A DNA stretch of 64,000 bases, from the NCBI GenBank assembly GCA_963971575.1, contig OZ020618.1, positions 5,520,501 to 5,584,500 of the forward strand. Direction: 5' to 3'. Made by a program: the position numbers and the translations under genes. The notes under the pieces are model-generated. The model made no database searches. It saw only the letters and a program-made list of their open reading frames with translations, and had not been told where the DNA came from. The number at the start of each line of letters is the position of its first letter. The stretch's first letter is position 1. Below are positions 1 through 10,085 of this stretch, in pieces. Source of the stretch: Liopterus haemorrhoidalis (lineage: Eukaryota; Arthropoda; Insecta; Coleoptera; Dytiscidae).

Positions 1-1088
1 GAACATTTTATTTGTTTATTATTGTAGATAGTGTTGTAAACTAAAAAAGGATCAGAAGGCAAATAATCATCGAAATTTTCTTCTAGAATTTCATACAATT
101 GTCTCTTTTGCTTTATAATTCTTTGTTGTTTTATTTCATTTCTTGTTTTCTTTTTCTGTAATTTCTTGTATTTTTTTAATTTTCGTGGTGCAAAGCTATA
201 AGTAGAACTAGAGGAATTAGTTTTTTCAAAATATCTATTTTTGCATAAAATACTTGGTGACTTTTTTGCTTTGGGGAATCTATTGTCCAATGAATATAGT
301 TCTTGGCTTCCAAATGATTCTTCTGAAACATTTTTAAGATAATTTTTATAAATATTTGTTGGCGAACCACCTCCAGTTGCACGATAAGTATTTTTTCCTT
401 TATTATCGAATTTTGCCTTATTTTCTTTTAACTGCTTCATACGTTTTGCAACTTTTTCCTTTTCTTTCCTAGCCATTCTTTCTTTTGTGTCACACATTGG
501 GACAATTTCATTTAAGGAATAACTTTCTTTATAGGAAATAGGGACATAAGATTTTGGATTTGTGTTTTCAAATTTGTCCTTTCTAAGAACAATTCTTTGT
601 TCTGGTGGAGTTTTGGATGACTTTGACTTTTTTGATTTGTGCATAAATGATACTAAATCTTTTATTGAAGTTTTAATAGTTTCTAAATTCTTTGATTTAA
701 CTCTAGTTGGACTTTTATTTGGACATCTTGATTTTTTCCCTTCCTTGTAAGTTTTAAAACATTTCTTTTCTTCTGAAGATTTTCGTATTAATTCTTTCGC
801 ATGAAGAGGTCTGTAAATTTTTTCTCTAGAAGGAGCTTTATCTCTTAAATGTTTTGGATTTGATATTTTTTTTAACAATTGTATTAATGAACTTCTTTTT
901 TCTGAACATATTTCATCCTCGGAGTCAGATTGTTTAAAAGGAGCTTTATGAAGAATTTGAAATGAGTGTGAGTGCCAGAGATTTTTTTTAATAAGTTGAC
1001 CTTTTGATACCCTTCGACCTATATTATCATTCTCGCTTTTGCAGCGTTGTTTAGAAGATGTGGGTCCCAGAGATCCATATTTGTTTTT
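1..1088 (-). CDS. Gene 1, long Lys-rich exon, runs off the left edge
   Basis: The minus strand is open for the whole 1,088 nt (362 codons) in one frame from a textbook acceptor (TTATTTCTGTTTCAG) down to the window edge. The translation is very rich in Lys, Ser, Arg and Glu, begins NKYGSLGPTSSKQR after one Lys, and includes a charged segment likely to form helix (RMARKEKEKVAKRMKQ). Chance openness of this length in AT-rich DNA is very unlikely, so I read it as a host exon, probably of gene 1. The oddity is phase: exon 3 ends in phase 2 while this exon is open only when read from phase 0, so a small exon between 1089 and 2820 is missing from my model, another acceptor is used, or the gene is damaged. 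Function unknown. Confidence 0.6.
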
Positions 1089-1249
1089 CTGAAACAGAAA
1101 TAATAAAGATTATAAAAATATACAATGAGGAAAAATATGGCAATAGACTTATATTCAATTAAATAAATTTACTATTGGCCCCTCAAAGAGCAATTAGAAA
1201 ATATTATGAAACAAAAAAAAATCTTATTCTATAAAAAAGTTATTAATAA

Positions 1250-1550
1250 TAACAATAGAGCCCAAACGCCTAGATAGGCGTATAGACAGAGAAGGTAAGT
1301 TCTCCGTTTTTAGTCCACCAGGCAAAGATATGAAAACCACGTGGTTAGTGTGACTTTTCGACTGGTCCTATTATCTCTGTATAAACAGGTACACATTTTA
1401 AGTATATACTTGAGGTTAAGTTGACCCCGAAAGGGGAGGGGAATTTCGAAATCGAGTCCCTGTGCTCCGTAAACAACCGTCATACTACGGAGCCACAACA
1501 ACTCCACAAGAAACTTATTATTAAATACAAGGTGTCTCAAAAGAAATTTT
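1250..1550. other. Intronic segment of unknown origin
   Basis: This stretch is less AT-rich than its surroundings, with a run of Gs near 1430, and sits directly before a mariner-family fragment inside the gene 1 intron. It has no convincing coding or repeat signature. It may be foreign DNA or a transposon end. Confidence 0.25.
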
Positions 1551-2056
1551 ATATTTATTTAGCTTACTGCGTGAACGCAACGTATCCGAGGGGCGCGGGG
1601 GTTATGTCAATCGGTAGCCTGGCTCTTGGGAATTCAGTCGCTATGGAGCGTTTCTCGGGAGCAGACCGCGCGTTATGCCTGCGAGAGTTTTACAAAAACG
1701 GTGATTCGGCGACTGTAGCGCGTAGAAAATTCTGCAGTATTCGAGGTTTTCCCCACTTAAATGATGCGCCAAGTCTCATTCGACATTGGGTTAAAATGTT
1801 TGAAGAGACTGATACAAGGCTGGATAAATCAAAATCCGGGCGACCTAGGTCATCAAGAACGGTAGAAAACGTGGAGAATGTTAATCAGTCTGTTCGTGAC
1901 GACCCGAACCTTTCAATTCGGAAGCGCGCAAGTGCTTTAAATGTGCATAGATCATCATTACATCGCATTATGCACAAAGACCTAAATCACAAATGCACAA
2001 AGACGATGACATATGAGCTTTTGTTTTTAAAAAAATATTATTTGGCCTAAGTTGCT
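1551..2056 (+). pseudogene. Mariner/Tc1-family transposase N-terminus (DUF4817-like), truncated
   Basis: The plus strand encodes the N-terminal DNA-binding part of an insect mariner/Tc1-type transposase. From about 1642 it reads MERFSGADRALCLREFYKNG, followed by LIRHWVKMFEET, SGRPRSSRTVENVE, an SIRKRASALNVHRSSLHRI helix-turn-helix and LHRIMHKDL, the order seen in DUF4817-containing transposases. The catalytic DDE domain is absent; after KDLNHK the frame degenerates. The preceding GGTGTCTCAAAAG (1531-1543) looks like the element end. It lies antisense in a gene 1 intron. A second, shorter copy of the same region follows at 2397. Confidence 0.7.
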
Positions 2057-2395
2057 GAGAAGACATTATTTATACCCGAATGAAGCATCTGATCGGCAAA
2101 AGTGGAATTCAAAAACTCAAAAAAGCAAACCTAGCACCAACGTAAAAACGCTAAGAAAAAGAAGAACAGAAATTTAAAACCTACGAAATCACAGTGAAGA
2201 ATTCTAGGTTTTTGTGGGATTACTGTGTTCTCCGAATTTTTTTCTGTGTGGCTTCTATAAGATTTTCTAGCATATAAGGAGATATGTTTAGTTTCGTTAT
2301 TGGACAATAGATGGACACACTGTTTTCTATAATTTTCCCGTCACATTTAGTTGAAGCTCTGTATCATGTGCTACTATATAACGTTTATCAGTCAC
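2057..2395. other. Spacer between two transposase fragments
   Basis: AT-rich intronic sequence. It holds no open frame or repeat I can place. I looked here on the minus strand for the missing gene 1 exon and found no convincing acceptor-donor pair. Confidence 0.4.
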
Positions 2396-2396
2396 T

Positions 2397-2605
2397 TTGG
2401 AGCGTTTCTCGGGAGCAGACCGCGCGTTATTTTTGCGAGAGTTTTACAAAAACGGTGATTCGGCGACTGTAGCGCGTAGAAAATTCTGCACTATTCGAGG
2501 TTTTCGCCACTTAAATGATGCGCCAAGCATTCCTCTCATTCGACATTGGGTTAAAATGTTTGAAGAGACTGATACAACGCTGGATAAATCAAAATACTTG
2601 ACATG
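2397..2605 (+). pseudogene. Second copy of the DUF4817-like transposase N-terminus
   Basis: The fragment begins again at MERFSGADRAL and runs to DTTLDKSK, nearly identical to 1642-1835. It keeps two residues (Ile-Pro in APSIPLIRHW) that are deleted in the upstream copy, so it is closer to the ancestral form and not a simple duplicate. It ends abruptly at about 2595. Non-functional. Confidence 0.65.
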
Positions 2606-2820
2606 GACTAGTATTTTAGATTGAGCAAACAGGCAAAAAGAAAAAGGCAAAAACTTGATCAAATATTTATATAAATTAACTGAAATTAATGAATTTTTTG
2701 ACAATTAAAACAGACAGACACAATGAAATGAAAAACTATTTCTTCCTTAAAACTTTAATAACAATATTAAATACATAACTCATTAATTTATAACTTAAAC
2801 AATGCCTTTTTTCTTTTTAC

Positions 2821-3160
2821 CTGTTTCCAGTAAATTTTAAAGTATATATTTGTGTAAAATGCAGCTTCTTCTTTGTTTTGTCAGTTATACAATTTGATGC
2901 AAATGTTGATCGAGTTTCTTTTTCCAATGAATGTATTGAAGTACATATATTTTTACATTTTCCTTTTAATTTTGTATTATCTGTATTAAATAAATTATAT
3001 TTCTTAGCAAGAAAAAGTTTGGCAGGAGATAATTTTTCACATAATTCTCGTGGACGACGAATAAAATTACAAGATGATGTTGAACATTTACTGGAGCATA
3101 CTGAATCAAATTTAGGAAAACTTTTTGAGGCATATAAAACCTTCAACTGGTCAGGTGGAT
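2821..3160 (-). CDS. Gene 1, exon 3
   Basis: An open exon of 340 nt is bounded by an acceptor TTTTTACTAG (3161 upward) and a donor AACAG|GTAAAAAG (2820 downward). Completing the split codon from exon 2, it reads DPPDQLKVLYASKSF at its start and continues as a basic, Cys-containing sequence of about 112 residues with motifs such as SSKCSTSSC and KGKCKNIC. It ends in phase 2. The intron before it (3161-5287) carries a modular repeat element and a foldback MITE; the intron after it (1089-2820) carries two mariner-family fragments. No known domain is recognised. The exon is supported by matching phase with exon 2 and by good splice sites on both sides. Confidence 0.65.
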
Positions 3161-3911
3161 CTAGTAAAAATTAAAAATTATTACTTATATTCATATACAG
3201 CAAGATTTTCTTTTGAAATATATTTTGATAAGGTAATAATAAGGTAAATAAATTTGTAGATTGGAACCATTGGTTGCCATTGGTTTTAATATGAATATTG
3301 ATAACACAGGCCTACATTTTTTGTATCTTTTTTTTTTTTCATTATTATTAGCCAACCATTACAGACTTATTGCCTATTAATAACAAACTAAGCATTTTTT
3401 GTTTTGTTTCTATTACGTATAGTTTTTTTCTAGACAAATGCAATGCTCAAAATCATAGTACGTTAAATTAAAATTCCGTGAAAATAGATTTGTATTGTTT
3501 TGAACCACTGCTAAAAATGATTTTTGAGTTTCATATGAAGCACCCCACTACAGGACTGTGCAAAAGAAAATCTGCGCCTGGGGCAAAGCCTGAATTTGGT
3601 GCCCCTCCTAACCACCGAAACGTCTGACGTAGTGATATTCGCGCCTCCTGCCCCAGTGTGAACAAATTATTGAAAATAGGTTAGACATTTTTAAACGACT
3701 TTTGTGGCTGCAATATGATTTTAAAAATTCATTTTTTACCTAATCTGGATTTTGTCCTGGAAAATCTTGAGGTGGTGGGATCACAAGCGGCTAATTTTTA
3801 CGACAAAAGTCGTAATCCAATATACAAATTTCCAAAAATATCAAAAGCATAATGTTTAAGAGCGATTTCATTGAAATGTATTGACTTTCATATTGTTAGT
3901 AACCAATCTTA
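3161..3911. other. Gene 1 intron, mostly featureless
   Basis: AT-rich intron. Around 3545-3660 there is a short GC-richer piece with GGGGCAAAGCC and GGTGCCCC that resembles the edge of a hAT-type element, but no matching end or target duplication is visible. Confidence 0.3.
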
Positions 3912-3951
3912 TATAGGGTTTTGTAGGTATGACCAAAAAACCCTAATATAC

Positions 3952-4071
3952 TAGCGTCGGCGAATCAGTGCAGTTACGTCTCACGACGTAACAAACAGTT
4001 GCATTGTTCCAAGCAATACATTGGTTTTTTTCGTATTGTGACGTAACTGCACTGATTCGCCGACGCTAGTA
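3952..4071. mobile_element. Foldback MITE, copy 1
   Basis: Almost the entire 120 bp is an inverted repeat. Its ends are CTAGCGTCGGCGAATCAGTG and the reverse complement, flanked by TATA on each side. Each arm contains TTACGTC motifs. A second copy lies at 46039-46160. It is inserted in the tail of modular element copy A and is therefore younger than that insertion. Confidence 0.75.
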
Positions 4072-4597
4072 TACCTTCATTTTGTCGTCTGTCTGTCTGT
4101 CTCTCTATTTGTCTGTTCGGTAGAAATTGTAGCCAAACGGCTAAACCTAGAGAGTTGAAATTTGGCATGCTTATACAACTCTTTGACCCACACATAGGAA
4201 AAGTACTAAAACATCTAAAAAACAAACACCCCTAAAAATATAAACAAATATGTGCTCATCGAAAAAAAAAAAAAATATATTGTTTTAAAAATTCTGAGTA
4301 GGATATTAAATGAAAGCCCTTAGTACGTAGATTAACGATCAAAATTTTATTATTGCAAAATAAATTACTATAATGCGATTTTTGCTAAAATTGTGCAAAA
4401 AAAAAATGTCCCACACCCTGTAGCCTAGATTGTTTAAACTAAAAATCTGAAAAAATTCTAAGTAATGTACATTGGTGTGAACCTAAATAGTACAACAGGA
4501 ATTTTTGATCAGATTATGTTTTCGGAAAATAACGCATTTTTTGTTTTTTTTTGTTGACGATGTGCAAAAGTTATAGTTATGTAACACACTATATTAG

Positions 4598-4668
4598 AAG
4601 GCGTATCCAGTCTAATGGTTAGCCTCCTCGTTTTCTACGCAGTAAACTAGGGTTCGCTCCGGGCAAAG
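4598..4668 (+). repeat. tRNA-like module of modular element A
   Basis: The module has a box A-like TCTAATGGTTAGCC and a box B-like GGGTTCGCTCC, spaced as in a tRNA-derived Pol III promoter. It lies antisense to the family orientation. Its middle differs completely from the modules at the same place in copies B, C and D. Confidence 0.55.
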
Positions 4669-5287
4669 GAGACAATTTTTGTTTTGTTTTTTTTTTCCAT
4701 TTTTATTTTGTTTAAATTATTTTGTAAAATTCTAGTTATATTTTGGCAAATGTTGCATTTAATTTTTAAGAGCGTATATTTAATAACCAGTTGGAGTTGT
4801 TGGAATAATATTTTCATTCTATGTGTCATGTACACGAAACCAAAGAGGCGGAGCATATAACTTAAAACAACCAATGCAAGCCATAGGCGCAATTTTCAAA
4901 ATCTTAATGAACCTTGCTGTATAAAAAAAATACTGCACATATTTAGAAACCTAAATAATGGTATTAGGTATTCGAGTTGAAATTAACAAAAAAATATTTT
5001 AACATAAAATTAGTTTTTAAGCTCTTAGATTAACAGACGATAAATTATTTAAAAAATACCGTGATTACTATAAAGCAAAATTTGTGCTACACACTCGGCG
5101 GCTTGCCTTCACTTATTATATACCTGCGAATCCTGCAATGTGTGAAAATTCACACTTCACATCAAGTTTTACTTACTGGACCCTCATAAGAACAGATGGC
5201 AACCAATGGTCCCGAACGTTAAAGAAAATTTGATTTGGATTTATCCTTTACCAAAAAGGCAACATCTTGGATTATAAATATTATTAC

Positions 5288-6122
5288 CTTGAATATTAAC
5301 CTTGAATCTCGTGTTTGATGTGCAAGTTCCATTATTCCGACATAAAATCCCATTTTTAAAAACAGGTTGACTTCCCATAATCCCCAGATTATCCAAAGAA
5401 GTACTACGATTTACAAGATTAGATCTAATACCAACCGAAAAATTATAACTACCAGAAAGTTGGGGTTCTGATATAGAACATTGGCAAATAGTTGGGTTAC
5501 AATATAATAAAGACTCAAGAGATGTACGAGAAATCAAATCTGTTAATGTATTGCTTGTAGTAGCATCGTGTTGAAGATTTGTTTCTGTGAAGACATCGAT
5601 TTTGTAGATTCTTCTACTTGCACCACATTTCTTTTCCATTTGGATTGATTTTATAAATGTTATCGATTGTGCTGAGACATGTGCCGATCTCACACTCACA
5701 TTATCTGAAGTATTGCTAGAATCCGAAAATGATTCCAAATTGGAAAAAGGTACGTCTTCAACTAATTCGGTATCAAACTGTGTCCCTTCTGGTTTTCCAC
5801 CAATAAACTGTACTGAAGAATTACGAACGATCTTTTTATCATCGATGTATGATTGTATTTGTTTATGGTATTTGATTGTCTCTGTTTCTATCTGTACATC
5901 AAAATTTAATATTTTTTGTTTCTTTTCTGGTTTATCATCCATCCATTCTGTTTCTGCTTGTATACCTTGGTTAGAACTGTATTTTATTGCGGTTCGGGAA
6001 CCACATGATTTTGTAGCACAATTTTTAAAGCATTCTTTGGATGTACAAGGTTCGTTTAAGGTTTTGACGCAAATAATTTCTTCTTTTTCAGGATTTTTGA
6101 TAAGTTTGCATTTATGTTGTTC
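5288..6122 (-). CDS. Gene 1, exon 2: Cys-containing region
   Basis: An open exon of 835 nt (278 codons plus one base) lies between an acceptor TTTTTAATTTAG (6123 upward) and a donor CAAG|GTAATA (5287 downward). The first 40 residues carry six Cys (exon residues 5, 18, 26, 31, 35, 40), which would suit a disulphide or metal-binding segment next to the membrane anchor. The rest is polar, Ser/Thr/Asn-rich and low in hydrophobic stretches. It ends in phase 1, and the next exon begins with two bases (AT) that complete a GAT codon, so exons 2 and 3 join in frame. The absence of stops over 835 nt of AT-rich sequence supports a real host exon. Function unknown. Confidence 0.7.
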
Positions 6123-6185
6123 CTAAATTAAAAATGTAAGGTTTTAAGAACTTAATTAATCGAATTTTGGCAGAAAAATTTACGT

Positions 6186-6432
6186 TGCCGAAGTCTGAAG
6201 CAAAACCTGATAGCACACCGTTGCTTAAAATGAATGTCATTCATTTTTAGAACAAACTAGAAAAAACTGTTTCACGAAAAAAATCGCTACGGACAACAAA
6301 ACTACTCTAGCGAGTTCAAACTCGTACTAAAGGTGTGTCACATGTTTACTACCCTCCTTCCAAGTCCCGCGTCCTAAATGTTGCCAGATGAAACGCTATA
6401 TTGCCAGTCCGGTTACTTAATTTACACACCTC
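6186..6432 (-). mobile_element. 5' end fragment of the mariner at 31457-32347
   Basis: The sequence matches 32110-32347 closely, ending in TTAATTTACACACCTC at the terminal repeat. Only the 5' terminus and the first transposase codons are present. It lies in the first intron of gene 1, in the same orientation as that gene. Confidence 0.65.
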
Positions 6433-6499
6433 ATATTATAAACGATGCTTTATACTACAGTTTTACCCATAGTTTAAGTATCAGCTAATAGTAATTTTA

Positions 6500-6580
6500 T
6501 CATTCATTTAGATGGGCTGCGTTAGGCGCAACTAGCCTTTGTTGCTGCGTGCCAAAAATTTTAACTAACTAACCACTAAT
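6500..6580 (+). repeat. LINE 3' tail fragment (TAAC-type)
   Basis: It contains GGGCTGCGTTAGGCGCAA and a TTAACTAACTAAC tail, the same 3' end as the RNase H LINE at 42103-43046, here on the plus strand. Only the last 80 bp were retained. Confidence 0.6.
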
Positions 6581-6645
6581 TTTATCAACAGATGTCACAG
6601 TTTTGTATTATTATTCCAATCCGTCACATGGTTTTTATTACTTAC

Positions 6646-6765
6646 AAGACTTGCAATTGGTTCATCTTCATCATTTGATGACATTAAAATGAAATGTGTC
6701 CATGCCAATAACAAAGCAATAGTTATTACCAGAAATATTATAGATAATACAACTAAATTTAACAT
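6646..6765 (-). CDS. Gene 1, exon 1: start codon and membrane anchor
   Basis: This exon holds the ATG (complement of 6763-6765) and 40 codons. The first residues, MLNLVVLSIIFLVITIALLL, form one strong hydrophobic segment (about residues 2-27), followed by an acidic stretch (NDEDEP, residues 31-36). That predicts a signal anchor or uncleaved signal peptide, hence a membrane or secretory-pathway protein. The exon ends CTT|GTAAGT, a strong donor in phase 0, and the next exon (5288-6122) begins in phase 0 after a TTTAG acceptor, so the join keeps the frame. The frame stays open upstream of the ATG, and a possible acceptor (AAACAG) lies at about 6831, so a 5' UTR intron is possible. I do not recognise the family. 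Confidence 0.7.
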
Positions 6766-7290
6766 TATGGTTGTTTGAAAACTTGCTGATTTGGACCCAA
6801 AGTTGTTGAATTTGCCAATTAAAATACCTGTTTATAAAATGGAATACATTATTGTGTTTTTAAAACACAGTTATTAATTTTAGTTTTACATTTTCATGAC
6901 ATAAACAAATGAAAAGTTTTGACAGATATGTCAAATGCCAGAAGACCGGATTTGTAGAGTGTAAAGTCCCTATATAAAGAAAGAAGAGCAAAGTGGGTGT
7001 GGCAAAATGGTCAAACACTTATTTCCAGTGGAAAAAACAATGTCGATAAAATAAAACTTAATATAAAACATGTCCAGAAATATTAAACTTAAAAATAAAT
7101 TGCATCTAAAAACGGAATAAACGACAATAGGGGATAAAAATAGGCATGATTTTTATTATTTTTTTATTATATTCCTTTTGTTGCATATAAACATAAAAAA
7201 CAGTTTTGCATTTTTTTTTTTAATTTGAAGGCTTAAAAAAATTATAAATGTATGTAGTGCGCGAAAACGACGTGTGACGTCATACCCCAA
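6766..7290. other. Upstream region of gene 1
   Basis: This AT-rich stretch should contain the gene 1 promoter on the minus strand. I see no clear TATA box or initiator and no other gene. Confidence 0.3.
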
Positions 7291-7293
7291 CTA

Positions 7294-7362
7294 AGTGTAC
7301 TGCATACAGCCTACCCAGTGTACTGCGTACAGCCTACCCAGTGTACAGCGTACTACCTACAC
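7294..7362 (+). repeat. 23-bp tandem repeat, three units
   Basis: The unit AGTGTACTGCGTACAGCCTA (first 20 of 23 bases) is repeated three times with a few substitutions. It follows a GTGACGTCATACCCC motif; a similar GTGACGTCAAACCCC motif occurs at about 7840, on the far side of the THAP-like exon. Confidence 0.75.
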
Positions 7363-7504
7363 AGTTTGTCGTGAACTTATTTGCTTGTATAACTTTCATA
7401 GGTTATGTAAAGTTAGAGTGATTTTAATTAAAATAAAGATTAATTCTATAAAAACAATGTATACATGTTTACCGAATTAAATTTTATATTAAAATATATA
7501 AAAT

Positions 7505-7732
7505 ATGGAAGATCCAGGCCCCGGTACTTCGAAACATAGTCGAAAATATTGTTTAGTACCGATGTACACAAATACTTCAATTAGAAATCCAAAAAAACAA
7601 TTTATATCATTACCTGATGGCGAAAAACAACAGAAAAGCGCAATTTTTGGCTGAAAGCTATAAGGGGAAATAAAACCGATATTTCAGAAAAAAGTAAACT
7701 TTATGTTTGTATTTTAATGTGAGTACATATAC
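7505..7732 (+). pseudogene. THAP-type zinc-finger exon, frameshifted
   Basis: An ATG opens MEDPGPGTSKHSRKYCLVPM, then NTSIRNPKKQFISLP, DGEK and, after a two-base frame change near 7637, RNFWLKAIRGNKTDIS and LYVC. The order (first Cys, Asn-Thr-Ser, F-I-S-L-P, a Trp, a late Cys) is that of a THAP DNA-binding domain, found in host factors and in P-element-like transposases. The position where the second zinc Cys is expected is a Tyr, and the Cys-x2-His end is not in this exon. A possible donor (AAT|GTGAGTAC) follows. The frameshift and lost Cys point to a dead exon or transposon remnant. THAP assignment is inference from motif order. Confidence 0.45.
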
Positions 7733-8200
7733 TTTTTAAATTATTTTAATAATAAATGCCTGAAAAAATGTTTAAAAACAAATACAAAACTCTCGAACAA
7801 TACAATATACTCACGTAAAGATTATGTTTAGTCTGTATCTGTGACGTCAAACCCCAGCAGTCTCAGTCGTATTTACTCGGCAACCTTCGCGCCGTGGTCG
7901 GCTTATTTCAAATTTACAATATTTTAATTAAAAAATTTGGCTATAATATTAATTAAAATGTGATTTTTGTTTTGTTAGGTGACATAACATTAACATTCAA
8001 AAAAATGTAGTTTTAAGGAAATATAAATTTGTGTAATTTTATGTGTTTAATACATATTAATACAATTTATTTATATTTCGAACACATGTATAATTTATCT
8101 GGTTTGACAGAATTTTGAGTTTATAATTTGGCCTCATATTATAAAACTATCCCTAAACAAAAATGATGTTTGTGAAATTTTAATTTTTTCTTTTAATTTT
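7733..8200. other. No recognised content
   Basis: AT-rich sequence. Apart from the GTGACGTCAAACCCC motif near 7840 I see nothing. Confidence 0.4.
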
Positions 8201-8209
8201 AAAAAATAC

Positions 8210-8700
8210 TAGCTTAAGAACAATAAAATATGGGGCTGCGGGTTGAATATTTGAAATCTATATACTTTTTTCTACCCTGATAAAAAATAGGGCCTTCCTT
8301 TGCAAACTCCTTTTTGATCCTTGTAGTGAAACTTTGTAAATATTTCATTTTCATTTTATTCCATATCTCAAAATGTACTAAGAGACCTTTGAAAATGGTC
8401 AAAAATCGAAAAAATCGTAAGGGGTACCCCTTACGATTTTTTGGATTTTCGAGCAAACAAATTTTCTCTCTGATTTACTTCAAAATGTGTATACTTATGT
8501 ATTTGGAGTCGTAGGTCTCAAAAATAATCTCCATTACAAGCTAAAGTTTGCCGTTTTTGAATAAATTCACAAAAACCTAGAGAAAATGACCATATTTCAA
8601 AAAATACATATGAGAGGGCACTTAAAATATATTTTGTAGACTACTCCCTAAAATTGGTCTATATACAAATTTCAAAAATAAATGAAGAAATAAATTAGTA
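8210..8700. repeat. Copy of a satellite-related repeat with a 34-bp palindrome
   Basis: A perfect palindrome centred between 8425 and 8426 (half-site AATCGTAAGGGGT, arms 8409-8442) lies in sequence resembling 62870-63060. The flanks (TTTGAAAATGGTCAAAAATC, TTTCGAGCAAA) are shared between the two sites. No coding role is likely. Confidence 0.6.
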
Positions 8701-9610
8701 ATATTTGCGCGAGAAATAACGTAGAACGATGGTCACTCACTAGGTATTGAGAAGTGACACGCTTGAATACGCCAACAGGTGGCCAAATTCTTGTACTAAA
8801 TACTGCAGTACAGTTTGAACTTATTACGCATATTTTAGTGTTGAATTTTTGTTACAATAACAGAAGTTGTATAAAACTATAAAAGCAGAACAAATTGTAG
8901 TGTTTTTGGCTGTCATTCAAGAAAGGACAAAGATAGGCATGTTCCATGTGCTACTTTCTTTATATGGTGTTGCAAACAGCCATTGTTGCTGTACGCCAAA
9001 AATTACACAATACCTATCCCTTCATATCTTAGTAAACAATATAGAGGTAACACTAAAAAGAGCAGCCAATCAAACGTAAAATCGCTGTTGGTCACACTGT
9101 CATTATAGTCACTGTAGTACCGATGATCTGCCCATTACATAACATACTTAATTAATCGATTTATATTTAAAGAAGAAGTGACATTATGTAAGGCTAAGCA
9201 TCAAATATGCAATAAATTGCACCGCAGCTGAGAATCTTGTATGTTAACCAAGCATTTAATTGCTAATATCCTTTTTTTTTTAACAGAACTAGGCAATTTA
9301 TATCTTGAAAATTTCTAACATTTCTTAGAAAGAAAAGTGTGTTTACATATTGCAAAATAGGTAAAAAATATCTCGAAAATGTTACGAGACATGACTCATC
9401 TTACTTACCTCGGAATTTTTAAAGTAAAAAAAAATGATAATGGAAGAGAATAAAACTACAGAGTGTAGACGGACTAAAAACATCATCAGGTTGAGGATAC
9501 CTGCGAAATAAGAACCACACAACATCTAACAAAATTACGAAAGAACAACCTGAAATTTGACTGGATGACCTGAAACTTGACATGGATGTCAAGCAAATTA
9601 AATCCGCTGG
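8701..9610. other. No recognised content
   Basis: A short stretch near 8950-9010 (GCCATTGTTGCTGTACGCCAA) weakly resembles the 3' end of the TAAC-tailed LINE. Nothing else is identifiable. Confidence 0.35.
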
Positions 9611-9619
9611 GGGTAAGTA

Positions 9620-10085
9620 ATGGTAATAATAATAATAATAATATTTATTAATCCTTTAAATGCAGGACTGCATGTAGGATATGTCAGTACATGAGTTTAG
9701 AATTTTACACAGATCTTGATCAGTAATACAAGTTATGCAATTAATAAAACAATAAAATCATATATTAAATTACCCAAAATTAATGTTCCCCATTGGCATG
9801 ACACCAGTCCTTACAAATTTTCAAAAATTCATTCATTGAGTATACACAATGCTCTATAAGAAATACCTTAATCTTCCTCTTAAATATAGCAAACTGCGTT
9901 TCATTTCTGACATGAAATGGCAGTGAATTAAATAATTTAATACCAACAGTTTTGGGTGATTCTTTTGTCAGTTCCAGCATGTTTGCTGGAGTTCTGAAAC
10001 AATCTTTTCCTCTGGGATTCAAATGCTCAGTTATATTAGTTACAATATTTATCAACATCAGGTTAGAAATCCCATCTTGTTTCAT
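9620..10085 (-). pseudogene. LINE 3' end: C-terminus of a reverse transcriptase ORF
   Basis: The minus strand encodes a C-terminal tail typical of CR1/Daphne-like non-LTR elements: GIKLFNSLPFHVRNETQF, FKRKIKVFLIEHCVYSMNEF, then a stop at 9780. It is followed by a 3' untranslated stretch and an (ATT)n tail (9627-9650), the expected end of a retrotransposed copy. The 5' part is missing. Confidence 0.6.

Larger units (their letters stand above)
3914..5174 (-). mobile_element. Modular tRNA-like element, copy A (reversed, with a MITE inside)
   Basis: This is a full-length copy of a dispersed family seen at least seven times in the window. In family orientation it starts with the head GTGAATTTTCACAC (near 5165), has a conserved AT-rich body, a tRNA-like module (4598-4668), then a second conserved body ending in the GTATAAGCATGCCAAATTTC and GACAGACAGAC blocks, and terminates with a hairpin made of GGGTTTT and AAAACCC at 3914-3945. 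A 120-bp foldback MITE (3952-4071) interrupts the tail. The element sits in the gene 1 intron between exons 2 and 3. No protein is encoded, so it is non-autonomous. Confidence 0.7.

Noticed and set aside
1310..1540. Minus-strand ORF of 76 codons
   Set aside because: No family resemblance, overlaps the edge of a transposon fragment, and no splice or promoter support; could not be the missing exon of gene 1 because its flanks lack acceptor and donor in phase.
4598..4668. Functional tRNA gene
   Set aside because: Box A and B are present but the arms do not pair into a proper cloverleaf, and the sequence sits at a fixed place inside a repeat family; it is a tRNA-like module. The same applies to 41420-41498, 57561-57630 and 58735-58799.
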